The notes under the pieces were generated by a model. That model was not told the DNA's origin. It was given only the letters and a program-made list of their open reading frames with translations, and did not search any database. Source: Dyella acidisoli (GTDB lineage Bacteria > Pseudomonadota > Gammaproteobacteria > Xanthomonadales > Rhodanobacteraceae). From it: a stretch of DNA of 36,800 nt. Location of the stretch: NCBI RefSeq assembly GCF_030160295.1, contig NZ_BSOB01000017.1, positions 177,239 to 214,038 of the forward strand, read 5' to 3'. A program made the position numbers and the translations under genes. How positions within the stretch are numbered: the stretch's first letter is position 1; every line of letters starts with the position of its first letter. Shown piece after piece: positions 1 to 8,300 of this stretch.

Positions 1-2
1 GC

Positions 3-521
3 ACGATCAGCTCGGACGCGTGGAACTTTGGTGACGGCAGCACCTCTACGTCGGCGAACCCGAGCCACACCTACGCGGCTGCGGGTACCTACACGGTGAC
101 GTTGAAGGTGACGGATAACACCGGTGCCACCAACACCAAGACCGGTTCGGTGACGGTCACTGCACCGACTGGTCGTACGTTCTCCAACAACACTGCCGTT
201 GCCATCGGCGACGATGCGACGGTCACCAGTCCCATCACGGTGAGTGGCATTTCGGGTGACACCAAGTCGACGATCCAGGTCCACGTCAACATCACAAGCA
301 ACATGTCAGGTGATCTCGGGATCACGATCACCGCACCGGATGGTTCTTCGGCCACCTTGAAGAGTCCGGACTTTACGACCACCGGTAGCCTCAACACGAC
401 CTACTCGGTGACGGCGACGGGCGTACCGGCCAACGGCACATGGACGCTGACCGTGACCGACTACGACTTCTTCGGCAACGGTGATAGCAGTAAGTTGAAC
501 AGCTGGAACGTTTCGCTCTGA
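3..521 (+). CDS. C-terminal part of a secreted PKD / P-domain protein (5' end outside the window)
   Basis: The reading frame is open from the window edge, so only the C-terminus is visible. It begins inside a PKD domain (WNFGDGST, then the SHTYAAAGTYTVTL strand pattern typical of PKD ends) and continues into a proprotein-convertase-type P domain (TFSNNTAVAIGDDATVTSPI, ending NGDSSKLNSWNVSL). These beta-sandwich modules are common at the C-termini of exported bacterial proteases. The visible protein is almost identical to the end of the protein at 5874-7994: over the last ~140 residues I count about four substitutions, while the DNA carries many more, mostly synonymous differences. The catalytic or binding domain is not in the window, so its activity cannot be stated. 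The 3' flank holds a hairpin (532-549) and a terminator (590-627) that are also shared with the other copy. Confidence 0.9.
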   Translation, partial: TISSDAWNFGDGSTSTSANPSHTYAAAGTYTVTLKVTDNTGATNTKTGSVTVTAPTGRTFSNNTAVAIGDDATVTSPITVSGISGDTKSTIQVHVNITSNMSGDLGITITAPDGSSATLKSPDFTTTGSLNTTYSVTATGVPANGTWTLTVTDYDFFGNGDSSKLNSWNVSL

Positions 522-531
522 CGGAAAGCCG

Positions 532-549
532 GCGCGCAGGGATGCGCGC
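532..549 (+). promoter_or_regulatory. Hairpin with AGGGAT loop just after the stop codon (RsmA/CsrA-like site)
   Basis: A perfect six-base-pair stem GCGCGC/GCGCGC encloses the loop AGGGAT, starting ten bases after the stop codon. RsmA/CsrA dimers bind ANGGAN hexaloops on stems, so this is a formal match to such a site (inference). The same hairpin follows the stop at 8005-8022 and, in a variant, at 8692-8709. Confidence 0.55.
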
Positions 550-589
550 TGATGCAAAGCTTTCACATGACTGCGCTAAGCAGTTCTGA

Positions 590-627
590 GCCGGTGCGCG
601 ACGGAAAGTGCACCGGCCGGTTTTATT
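590..627 (+). terminator. Rho-independent terminator of the first PKD/P-domain gene
   Basis: GCCGGTGC (590-597) pairs with GCACCGGC (610-617), followed by a T-rich run (TTTTATTT, 621-628). It lies about 70 bases after the stop codon, like the related terminator at 8059-8092. Confidence 0.75.
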
Positions 628-644
628 TATGGGTGAAAAAGCGA

Positions 645-673
645 TTGACACTCATAAACGATCTATTGCAAAA
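645..673 (+). promoter_or_regulatory. Possible sigma-70 promoter for the TonB receptor gene
   Basis: A perfect -35 hexamer TTGACA occurs at 645-650. No good -10 hexamer is found at the ideal distance (TGCAAA or TCTATT are the nearest), so this is only a weak candidate. It lies between the terminator at 590-627 and the receptor gene. Confidence 0.25.
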
Positions 674-821
674 CCACTGGAATTCATGATCGCGATCACT
701 GATTGCAGGTTGTCCATTTCGCCGCGTAATGTGCCAATATCACCTACAAGGAGCCACGGGGGATATTAGAAAACGCAAGAGAAGACAACAGTCTCTCTCT
801 TCGCACGCGAATGGTGTACGC

Positions 822-3800
822 ATGCGATTGGGCTTCATTAAACCTCGTCACGCAGCCGCATGGTTCGCATGTGGGGTCGCGCTGCTGGCTTTATTCGCTT
901 CGAACTGGCCATCTCCGGCATGGTCTCAGACGACAGCCACCGAGATTCGGTCATTTGCTGTTCCGGCGGGAAATCTTTCTACGGCGCTTGATGTGCTGGC
1001 TGCTCAAGGCCAATTGCAGATCATGTATTCGCCCGAACTGGTTCACGGCTTAACCAGTCGCGCCGTGGTGGGGCGCTTCACGGCAGAAGCAGCATTGACG
1101 CAACTTCTGGCTGATTCGGGACTAACGTGGCAGATGGTCGGTCCGTCCACGCTTCTGCTACAGCGCATGGAAGCGTCAACTGAAAACGTCGATGCAGCGA
1201 AAATAAAGGGCGGCGCGCGCGCGGCCAAAACGCTCGGTACGATGACCATTAGTGGATCGCTGATCGACAATCCACGTATTCAGACGGCAACTCCTGTCTA
1301 TACCCTCACCGCGGAAGTCATTAACGCGCGGGGATTCAATAGCGTTGCGGAAGCATTGCAGTACTGCATTTTCGCCACCGGCTCCGTGCAAGGTCCTCAA
1401 CACTTTGCCGCCTTCACCCAGGGAGCTCAGACCGTCAACATCGGCAATCTTGGCCCGTCGCTGACGCTCATCCTGATGGATGGCAAGCCGCTTGCTGAAT
1501 TTGGAATGCTCTATGACGGCTCCTACAGCTTTACCAATCTGTCGAACATACCTCTTTCGCTTGTCGATCATATCGACATCATGCCGGCCGGAGCCTCATC
1601 GATCTACGGTTCGCAAGCGGTTGCCGCCGTTATCAACATCGTCACAAAACAACGCATGGATGGCGGTCAACTATCCGTGCAGAGCGGCGGCTATACGGCC
1701 GGCGGCGGCGCCAGCCAGCGCATAAGTGCAGCATATGGACATACGTTCAACGCGTTGAGCATCTTGGCGAGTATCGAGTTCAATAGCGCGTCACCGATTT
1801 GGGGCTATCAGCGCGCGTTGACGGCGAGCACCTGGTCCAATCCTAATGGTCTGGCCACGCCATCCTTGCAGTCCGCAATCGTGGACTACGGGTCTGCAGC
1901 CTCATATACAGGCCAAGCAAAGGGATTCATCACCCCGCCATCCGGTTGCGCTGGCAGCTTGTATGGCGCAACTACGCAATTGTCCACGTACAACACCAGC
2001 CCAGGAATTTACGGCCAATACTGCGGATCACGGTACGCCGATGGCTACGCGACCCTTAGCAATCGGATTCGAAGCATCGGAGGGTCGTTCAAGCTTCAGT
2101 ACCGCGTCAACGAAGACCTGTGGCTCTATGCCGATGCGATGATGAGTTGGCAACGCCAGAGCTGGTATGCGGGCGCGCCCCTATGGGCGTCGACGTATTT
2201 GCCGTCCAGGCTTATTGAAGATGCCGATACCGGGAATATCCTGGTTTTCGAGCGGACTTTTGCGCCGGAGGAAGAGCCGGGCGGCGTCGTAGGCCAGATG
2301 AGTCGCCAACAGGATCTGCTCTACCAGCTTGATCTGGGCGCCAACGGCCAATTCGGCGCTTCGAATTGGATCTGGGATATCTATTACCTGCGGTCGGGCG
2401 ATCGCACGACATTGATCAGAAACGATCTCATGACCGCCCCGATCAACGCGTTCTTCCAGCGTATGTTTGGACCGCCCGTGGGTATCGATCCCAGTACAGG
2501 ACTGCTTACCTACCATCCCGACTACGCAGCATTCTTTCGATCGATCACGCCGGCGCAGTTTGCGAGTTTCACTCAGGACATCGGTGAATTCAGTCAGACC
2601 TGGATCAACGACACGCGCGCAACCATTTCCAATGCAGAGTGGTTTGAGCTTCCCGGGGGTAACGCCGGTTTTGCTGCGCTTGTCGAGCGTGGTGGCGAAG
2701 CGTGGTATGCGCCCGTCGATCCTCTCTTCAGCAGTGGTGCCGTCTATCTGCATACCGTGGACGGAGGAGGGGGGCAGCGGGCGCATTCAGCGGCCGCATT
2801 CGAGTTCAATGCGCCGGTATGGCGACAAGTTACACTCGATCTGTCAGGCCGCTATGACTATTACTCGCCGCAGGCTGCAGCCAGCAATCACAAATTCACG
2901 TACAAGCTAGGTATTGAATATAGACCCACGGATTCGTTGCTGCTCCGCGGAAATTATACCACGGTTTTCAAAGCGCCTGATTTGCCAAGTATCTATTTGG
3001 GGCCAAGTGCCGGCTTCGCCAGTGTTACCGATCTCTATCTGTGTACCGTCACACATACTTCCAATTGCGGTACAAACGCCACCCAGGTTGTTCCGGTTAC
3101 GCTGCTGGGCAGTCGTAAACTGCAGCCGCTTTCGGCCAAAACGTGGACGGCTGGTCTTGTCTGGTCGCCGAACGACAGCCTAAGTTTTGGGCTCGATTAT
3201 TTTCACATTGACGCGCAAGACGAGATCGCTTCGCAAGATCCCAATCTGCTTGTGCAGGAGGAGTCGCAATGCTTGCTAGGTCAGCGCGACCCGAACTCCT
3301 TGGCGTGCCAAGTGTTGACCAATCCAACAAACGGCCAGGTACAACGAGCGAGTCCAGATGGACGCGGCGAAATTACAGGCGTGACGTCTTACGACGCCAA
3401 CCTGGCTCATGAAACCACCGAGTCAGTTGTTGCCAACGTCACATGGGGATTTCCGTTGCCGCGCGTGGGCAAATTTGCCATGCACTTCGACTACAACGAC
3501 ATCCTCAAGCACGACTATCAACAGTCCCCTGGCCAACCCGTGGTCAACCTATTGGACGATCCAACCCTGAACGTTGATTTCAAGAGCGTAGTGGAAGGGA
3601 GTATGAGTTGGACAAGTCTCGACGACCGGTGGAGCAGCACTTTGTACGGTCGCCGCCTCGGCTCTTCCCCCGATTACGCTTCGATAAGCGGCCTTGGCTA
3701 TCCGGGGAGCGCCCATCTTACGCCCTGGATCACGTTCAACTGGAGCCTGACTTTTACGCCTGCGAGTCCTCTGAAGTTTTCCCTTGTGATCAAAAACATC

Positions 3801-3929
3801 GCCAACAAGGGGCCGCCGAGGGATCCGACGTTCACCGCGTTTCCCTATTTCAACTTTGATAACTATAACGACTATGGTCGTGAAATCATGCTGCAAATGG
3901 ATCTAAAGCTGACGAGTCACCCCGGCTGA
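822..3929 (+). CDS. TonB-dependent outer-membrane receptor with N-terminal STN domain
   Basis: This is an outer-membrane beta-barrel receptor driven by TonB. From the ATG at 822 the protein opens with a signal peptide (hydrophobic core AAAWFACGVALLALFA, cleavage near PAWSQ), which is why I prefer this start over the in-frame ATG at 729 that would add 31 charged residues; neither has a strong ribosome-binding site. An STN domain follows (about residues 42-105, FAVPAGNLSTALDVLAAQGQ), then the plug (LILMDGKPL, YGSQAVAAVINIVTK) and a long barrel. STN domains often signal to FecR-type anti-sigma factors, but no fecI/fecR pair lies beside this gene. The last strand ends in QMDLKL with an extra TSHPG, lacking the usual terminal aromatic residue. 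The substrate is unknown. It converges on the pseudo-kinase gene with an 18 bp gap. Confidence 0.92.
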   Translation: MRLGFIKPRHAAAWFACGVALLALFASNWPSPAWSQTTATEIRSFAVPAGNLSTALDVLAAQGQLQIMYSPELVHGLTSRAVVGRFTAEAALTQLLADSGLTWQMVGPSTLLLQRMEASTENVDAAKIKGGARAAKTLGTMTISGSLIDNPRIQTATPVYTLTAEVINARGFNSVAEALQYCIFATGSVQGPQHFAAFTQGAQTVNIGNLGPSLTLILMDGKPLAEFGMLYDGSYSFTNLSNIPLSLVDHIDIMPAGASSIYGSQAVAAVINIVTKQRMDGGQLSVQSGGYTAGGGASQRISAAYGHTFNALSILASIEFNSASPIWGYQRALTASTWSNPNGLATPSLQSAIVDYGSAASYTGQAKGFITPPSGCAGSLYGATTQLSTYNTSPGIYGQYCGSRYADGYATLSNRIRSIGGSFKLQYRVNEDLWLYADAMMSWQRQSWYAGAPLWASTYLPSRLIEDADTGNILVFERTFAPEEEPGGVVGQMSRQQDLLYQLDLGANGQFGASNWIWDIYYLRSGDRTTLIRNDLMTAPINAFFQRMFGPPVGIDPSTGLLTYHPDYAAFFRSITPAQFASFTQDIGEFSQTWINDTRATISNAEWFELPGGNAGFAALVERGGEAWYAPVDPLFSSGAVYLHTVDGGGGQRAHSAAAFEFNAPVWRQVTLDLSGRYDYYSPQAAASNHKFTYKLGIEYRPTDSLLLRGNYTTVFKAPDLPSIYLGPSAGFASVTDLYLCTVTHTSNCGTNATQVVPVTLLGSRKLQPLSAKTWTAGLVWSPNDSLSFGLDYFHIDAQDEIASQDPNLLVQEESQCLLGQRDPNSLACQVLTNPTNGQVQRASPDGRGEITGVTSYDANLAHETTESVVANVTWGFPLPRVGKFAMHFDYNDILKHDYQQSPGQPVVNLLDDPTLNVDFKSVVEGSMSWTSLDDRWSSTLYGRRLGSSPDYASISGLGYPGSAHLTPWITFNWSLTFTPASPLKFSLVIKNIANKGPPRDPTFTAFPYFNFDNYNDYGREIMLQMDLKLTSHPG

Positions 3930-3947
3930 AGTCTCTATTGGGAGGGC

Positions 3948-5459
3948 TCATCCGTTCTCGTGAATCGGTAGCGAAAAGCTGAAGCATCTATCGCCATTAC
4001 CGCTACGTGAAGTCCACATGCGGCCCGCATGTGATTCGATGATCGATCGACAGGCGGCAAGATTTACCTCCAGGCCATCCATGTCAGCAAGGTGATCCGG
4101 TTGGACGGCGGCGTTTGCGTAGCCTGTTCTCGTGCTTCTTTCGATTATGTTTACGAAAACCTCCTTCGATCGGTGTTGTGTATGAATGATGAGTTGCTTC
4201 GTATCAGCATTTGAAGCTTCGATGGAGTCCATGCCGAGTTGAATCACTCTCATCAAAACATGCTGCATTTGTGGAGGATTGCCCCAGGTCGGAGGCATGT
4301 GATCGGTCAGGTTTAGTTGCAGAGAAATATCTCTCTCCCGCAACTTGGCCGTGAAGAGATCGCAGGCATTGACAATGATCTCATTGAGATCAAGCACGCT
4401 TTGGCCGCCCCATGTGCGCTGATGCACGGATGCCGCGTGTGCCATGATGGCTGCGGCTGACGTGGCGTCCTGAATAATTCCTTCGTTAGCGAAGAGGGCC
4501 CGGTCCAGATGCGGAGACTTGGGGGATAGCCAGCGGTGGCAGGCGCGTGCACGAGTGATCACGGCGCTCAGAAGCCGGTTCACTTCTTGTGCGAGCGATG
4601 TTGAAAGATCCGTCGAAGTAATCATCTTAAGGGCATGCGACAACCGCGACTGCGCAACCTGAAGATGCTTTTGCAAGCGTAACTTGTCGTCGACGTCGAT
4701 GGTCACCACACACCAGTAGATGATGTTGCCGTCCTGGTCGCACATGGAGTTGCCGTAAAAATCACACCATCGATACGAACGGTCGGCAGCCCGAAGACGG
4801 AAGGTCCCCTTGTAGCCGTTGTCCGATGCTGTCGACTTGCGCCATGCCTCGGTGAATGCGAAGGCATCATCAGCATGTATATCAGCGGCCCACAAAAAGC
4901 GTCGGTAGTCATCTTGCGAAAGACCGCTGTAACCACAAGCGTGTTGGTTTGCGTACTCAATTTGTCCGTTTGGAAGAGCCGCCATGACAGGGACGGGGAG
5001 CGCCTCAAGGAGAGATCGAAAACTTCCAGCGTCGCTGCTCAACTCATCAGTAATCTTTCCATAGCTACGGATGTTTTCGAGCAAACCATGCCATTGAACA
5101 GTATGGCCAAGATGATCGCAGACCGGTGCGGCTTTTGTATGGAACCAATGATACGTGCCGTCAAATCGCAGAAGCCTGTGCACGATGCTTATGGATTGGC
5201 CGTTGCGACAACCGCGGTTCCAATGCCCGATGAAGAAGTTGTAATCGTCGACATGAATGCACTCATTCCATGCCCTTAACGTGGCATCCCGCAGGGGCTG
5301 GCCGACGAATGATAGAAGATGCCGATTGGCTTGAATGTTCTCGCCGGAAGCATCGGCTACAAACACAAGGCCGGGAATGCTGTCGAATACGCGGAGAAGA
5401 TCTGAGCCATTCGATGATGCGACGTCGACGATTTCTTGCTCACCCATGTTCGACTGCAT
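3948..5459 (-). CDS. PAS-PAS histidine-kinase homologue, probably catalytically dead
   Basis: The 503-residue soluble protein has two PAS domains (about residues 15-130 and 145-265; second has the PAC-like end WCDFYGNSMCDQDGNIIYWC), then a region aligning with the HisKA/HATPase core of PAS kinases. The H-box, normally LAHEVNQPLAAIV, reads LAQEVNRLLSAVI: the phospho-accepting His is Gln291 (CAA, 4587-4589). The N-box Asn residues are replaced (VLMRVIQLGMDSIEA), and no DxGxG motif remains (NIIERSTRTG), although the end CRSIIESHAGRMW is clearly kinase-like. The reading frame is intact, so selection seems to keep the protein as a PAS sensor or scaffold without kinase activity (inference). Start: ATG at 5459, or the in-frame ATG four codons later, which is better spaced from an AAGGGGA sequence. 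Convergent with the TonB receptor; no response-regulator partner adjoins. Confidence 0.88.
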   Translation of the reverse strand: MQSNMGEQEIVDVASSNGSDLLRVFDSIPGLVFVADASGENIQANRHLLSFVGQPLRDATLRAWNECIHVDDYNFFIGHWNRGCRNGQSISIVHRLLRFDGTYHWFHTKAAPVCDHLGHTVQWHGLLENIRSYGKITDELSSDAGSFRSLLEALPVPVMAALPNGQIEYANQHACGYSGLSQDDYRRFLWAADIHADDAFAFTEAWRKSTASDNGYKGTFRLRAADRSYRWCDFYGNSMCDQDGNIIYWCVVTIDVDDKLRLQKHLQVAQSRLSHALKMITSTDLSTSLAQEVNRLLSAVITRARACHRWLSPKSPHLDRALFANEGIIQDATSAAAIMAHAASVHQRTWGGQSVLDLNEIIVNACDLFTAKLRERDISLQLNLTDHMPPTWGNPPQMQHVLMRVIQLGMDSIEASNADTKQLIIHTQHRSKEVFVNIIERSTRTGYANAAVQPDHLADMDGLEVNLAACRSIIESHAGRMWTSRSGNGDRCFSFSLPIHENG

Positions 5460-5735
5460 ATCCCCTTGCCCTTGGCTTGTAAGTGCCGCCGGTCAATCTA
5501 TAAGTTTCTAGGCGACGTCTCACTAAGACGCGGTTCGAACAGGAAAAGCCTACCCTCGAACCATTCACGGTTAAGAAGCAGATGCGTCTGACGATTTGTT
5601 CAGTTTGAGCTGGGCGTTTTATCCCGCACAAAGATATCGGATCTTCATGTCTTAGTAGAAATGATCACATAGGCTTTTTTTTTTGGTCACCGTTTAAATA
5701 TATGGCGACGCTGCTACGCGATCGGGGAAGGGGAT
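5460..5735. other. Intergenic region between divergent genes (5460-5735)
   Basis: AT-rich stretch between the pseudo-kinase gene (minus) and the PKD/P-domain gene (plus). It must hold both promoters. A T-run followed by GGTCACCGTTTAAATATATGG (5674-5704) is the most promoter-like part for the plus strand, but no convincing -35/-10 pair could be assigned. Confidence 0.4.
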
Positions 5736-5841
5736 TGCGCAGGGATGCGTAGCGCGTTGGAGCCGTCGTCCGGAGCGATACGAAAGGAGGGTTGCACTTC
5801 GGTGCAAAAGAGTTACGGGCACACGTGCTCGTGGGGCCCGT
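5736..5841 (+). promoter_or_regulatory. Structured 5' leader with three hairpins upstream of the PKD/P-domain gene
   Basis: Three stem-loops lie in the 140 bases before the chosen ATG. The first, TGCGC/GCGTA (5736-5740/5747-5751), has the loop AGGGAT, matching the hairpins found after the stop codons of the related genes. The second is TTGCAC-TTCG-GTGCAA (5792-5807), a classical stable UUCG tetraloop. The third is ACGGGC/GCCCGT (5815-5820/5836-5841) with an inner CACG/CGTG pair. AAGGAGG at 5784-5790 precedes the second hairpin with no suitably placed start. This suggests post-transcriptional control; it does not match any riboswitch consensus I know. Confidence 0.5.
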
Positions 5842-5873
5842 TTGTCAAAAATAAAGCTTTGGGGAATTTCTTT

Positions 5874-7994
5874 ATGTCTAATCGCAAGTTTTCTTCGAGG
5901 AGCCGCCTGTTAATGGCAGCGGTTTCAGCTTTGCTCAGCGTGACCATGGGGAGTGCAGCGGTTCACGCAGACGATGGTGCATCCACGAATCCTTATGCGG
6001 TGAAGAAGGTCAATATTCTGCAAGACCCGTATTCGCCGCTTGTTGGACATGCCTACCGTCACGGTGTTTTACCGACCGTTGAAGGGGTCCGACTGTCACG
6101 ACAGTGGAAGGCCGCCAATTTCGTGGCCGGCACGACGGCCGCAGCGACGGGTCCCGATACGTTGTCCTATCTCGGTGGCGACCCTAATGCGGGTGGTGCC
6201 GGCGTGATGGACGGTACCGTGAAAGTCTACGTGGTGTTCTATGGCAACCAGTGGGGTACCCAGAGTACCGATGCCAATGGCAATCTGACCTTCTCCGGCG
6301 ATCCGGATGGTACGGCGCCTGTCACGCAAAAGTTTTTCAAAGACATCGGTACTGGCGGTGAACTGTGGTCGGCGGGGTTGACGCAATGGTGCGACGGCCC
6401 GAACGTGTCGGCGGGCGCAACCAGTTGCCCGAACAATGCCAGCTTCGTCCCGTACCAGACCGGTGGCGTTCTGGCCGGTGTGTGGTATGACAACTCTGCG
6501 GCGTCTCCGGCGGAGGCTACCGCGCTTCAACTCGCGCAAGAGGCCGATGCAGCCGCGAAACACTTCGGCAATACGACGGCAGCATCGAACCGGTATGCCT
6601 ATTACGTGATCCTCTCGCCGCACGGCACCAATCCAGATGACTATAAAGCCCAGACTTCCGGCGACCAAGGTTACTGCGCGTGGCACGACTGGGACGGTGA
6701 TGGTGCGCTTGGCGGTGCCGCCCCGGGCCTTGATGGCAGTGGAGGAGGTACGGGTTCTCCTGATGGCGCCGTTGCTTTCAGCAACCAACCGTACAACGTG
6801 GACAACGGTGCGACCTGCGGCGTGAATTTCGTGAATTCGGGCGCAGCAGGAACGCTGGATGGTTACACCATGACGCTAGGACACGAATGGCAGGAGATGA
6901 TGTCCGATACGTTCCCCTATGCTTCTTCGCCAACGGCTACCACCTTCTCTGGCGGTGGTTGGTACAACCAAAAAAATGGTGAAAACGGTGACGAATGTGC
7001 CTGGCGCTATTCGTTCGAGCAAGGCGGAGCGGCCAATGTCCAATTCGGCAACGACACGTTCGCAGAGCAGTCCATCTGGTCGAACGATACGAACGAGTGC
7101 GATATCTCGCACCCGATCGTGAACCATAGTGCGGGTAGTAAGCCGGTCGCCAACTTCGGTGACACGGTAAGCGGCCTGACGGTGAACTTCACAAACAGTT
7201 CCACCGATACGGGCGGCACGATCAGTTCGTATGCATGGAACTTCGGTGATAACACCACCTCCACCGTAGCAAGCCCGAGCCACACTTATGCCGCAGCCGG
7301 TACGTATACCGTGACGTTGACGGTAACCGACAACACTGGTGCAACCAACACCAAGACCGCATCCGTGACGGTAAGCAGCGGCGGTACCACCACGGGCAAT
7401 CCGGTAGCCAACTTCACCGATACGGTAAGCGGCTTGACGGCGACCTTCACCAACAGCTCCACCGATACGGGCGGTACCATCAACGCGTATGCATGGAACT
7501 TTGGTGACGGCAGCACTTCCACCGTAGCAAGCCCGAGCCACGCCTATGCCGCAGCCGGCACGTACTCGGTCTCGCTGAAGGTGACGGATAACACCGGTGC
7601 GACCAACACCAAGACCGGTTCGGTGACGGTCACAGCGCCGACAGGCCGTACGTTCTCCAACAACACCGCGGTCGCCATTGGCGACGATGCGACTGTGACC
7701 AGTCCCATCACGGTGAGCGGCATTTCGGGTGACACCAAGTCGACGATCCAGGTGCACGTCAACATCACCAGCAACATGTCGGGGGATCTCGGGATCACGA
7801 TCACGGCGCCGGATGGTTCTTCGGCCACCTTGAAGAGTCCCGACTTCACGACCACGGGTAGCCTCAATACGACCTACTCGGTGCCGGCGACGGGCGTACT
7901 GGCCAACGGCACATGGACGGTGACCGTAACCGACTACGACTTCTTCGGTAATGGCGACAGCAGCACCTTGAACAGCTGGAACGTTTCACTTTGA
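5874..7994 (+). CDS. Secreted protein with putative HExxE metallopeptidase-like domain, two PKD domains and a P domain
   Basis: The start at 5874 is preceded by GGGGA at an eight-base spacing and gives a signal peptide (MSNRKFSSRSRLLMAAVSAL, cleavage near VHA-DD); the frame stays open upstream to 5745. The ~706-residue product has an N-terminal domain of about 420 residues containing VYVVFYGNQWG, GYCAWHDWDGDG and LGHEWQEMMSDTFP (His337, Glu338, Glu341), followed by GWYNQKNGENGDECAW. A His-Glu pair followed by a GWY...GDxCAW segment recurs in a family of exported proteins of uncertain function; a zinc-peptidase role is a guess from the motif. Two PKD domains (about 7135-7380 and 7399-7640) and a P domain (about 7650-7991) follow. 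The C-terminal module is nearly identical to that at 3-521. Expected to be exported, probably by Sec plus type II secretion. Expression may be controlled through the leader hairpins. Confidence 0.92.
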   Translation: MSNRKFSSRSRLLMAAVSALLSVTMGSAAVHADDGASTNPYAVKKVNILQDPYSPLVGHAYRHGVLPTVEGVRLSRQWKAANFVAGTTAAATGPDTLSYLGGDPNAGGAGVMDGTVKVYVVFYGNQWGTQSTDANGNLTFSGDPDGTAPVTQKFFKDIGTGGELWSAGLTQWCDGPNVSAGATSCPNNASFVPYQTGGVLAGVWYDNSAASPAEATALQLAQEADAAAKHFGNTTAASNRYAYYVILSPHGTNPDDYKAQTSGDQGYCAWHDWDGDGALGGAAPGLDGSGGGTGSPDGAVAFSNQPYNVDNGATCGVNFVNSGAAGTLDGYTMTLGHEWQEMMSDTFPYASSPTATTFSGGGWYNQKNGENGDECAWRYSFEQGGAANVQFGNDTFAEQSIWSNDTNECDISHPIVNHSAGSKPVANFGDTVSGLTVNFTNSSTDTGGTISSYAWNFGDNTTSTVASPSHTYAAAGTYTVTLTVTDNTGATNTKTASVTVSSGGTTTGNPVANFTDTVSGLTATFTNSSTDTGGTINAYAWNFGDGSTSTVASPSHAYAAAGTYSVSLKVTDNTGATNTKTGSVTVTAPTGRTFSNNTAVAIGDDATVTSPITVSGISGDTKSTIQVHVNITSNMSGDLGITITAPDGSSATLKSPDFTTTGSLNTTYSVPATGVLANGTWTVTVTDYDFFGNGDSSTLNSWNVSL

Positions 7995-8004
7995 TGAAAT
8001 ATCC

Positions 8005-8022
8005 GCGCGCAGGGATGCGCGC
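8005..8022 (+). promoter_or_regulatory. Hairpin with AGGGAT loop just after the stop codon (RsmA/CsrA-like site)
   Basis: GCGCGC (8005-8010) and GCGCGC (8017-8022) enclose AGGGAT, ten bases after the stop codon, at exactly the same spacing as 532-549. The loop with its closing bases (CAGGGATG) contains the CARGGAUG core of the published CsrA SELEX consensus. Confidence 0.55.
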
Positions 8023-8058
8023 GTGCAAATCACTCACTTGACTGTGCAAAGCAGGCTT

Positions 8059-8092
8059 GACCGGTGTCGCGTAAAGCGCACCGGTCATTTTT
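8059..8092 (+). terminator. Rho-independent terminator of the PKD/P-domain gene
   Basis: GACCGGTG (8059-8066) pairs with CACCGGTC (8079-8086), followed by ATTTTT. It is homologous in place and stem sequence (CCGGTG/CACCGG) to the terminator at 590-627. Confidence 0.85.
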
Positions 8093-8300
8093 GTTCATAG
8101 GTAAAGAGCGGGAGCATCCCTGGCAACCGTTGCTCCATACAGCCGGCTCGCGTTTGTCGCGCTGCCCCGATGGCAGGTTCCGGTAGGAATTCTCCGATTC
8201 AAAAGGGCATAGGCGGAAAGTAGCTTTCCCACATCATCGGCGGTGACATTTGTCGCAACTCCATTTGGGTGGCCCACCTCGATGAGAAAGGAGGGCCTTC

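Noticed and set aside
3-521. Pseudogene fragment left by duplication of 5874-7994
   Set aside because: The frame is open to the window edge, substitutions are mostly synonymous, and the 3' hairpin and terminator are preserved, so it is more likely a complete gene cut by the window.
822-3929. Control of the STN-containing TonB receptor by the region-4 protein at 8301 as a FecIR-like system
   Set aside because: No FecR-type anti-sigma gene is present, the small protein lacks region 2, and the genes are 4 kb apart with unrelated genes between.
5736-5841. Cyclic-di-GMP (GEMM) or cobalamin riboswitch in the leader
   Set aside because: The conserved GEMM core (GACGCAAAGCC-type) and B12-box are absent, so only a general structured leader is reported.
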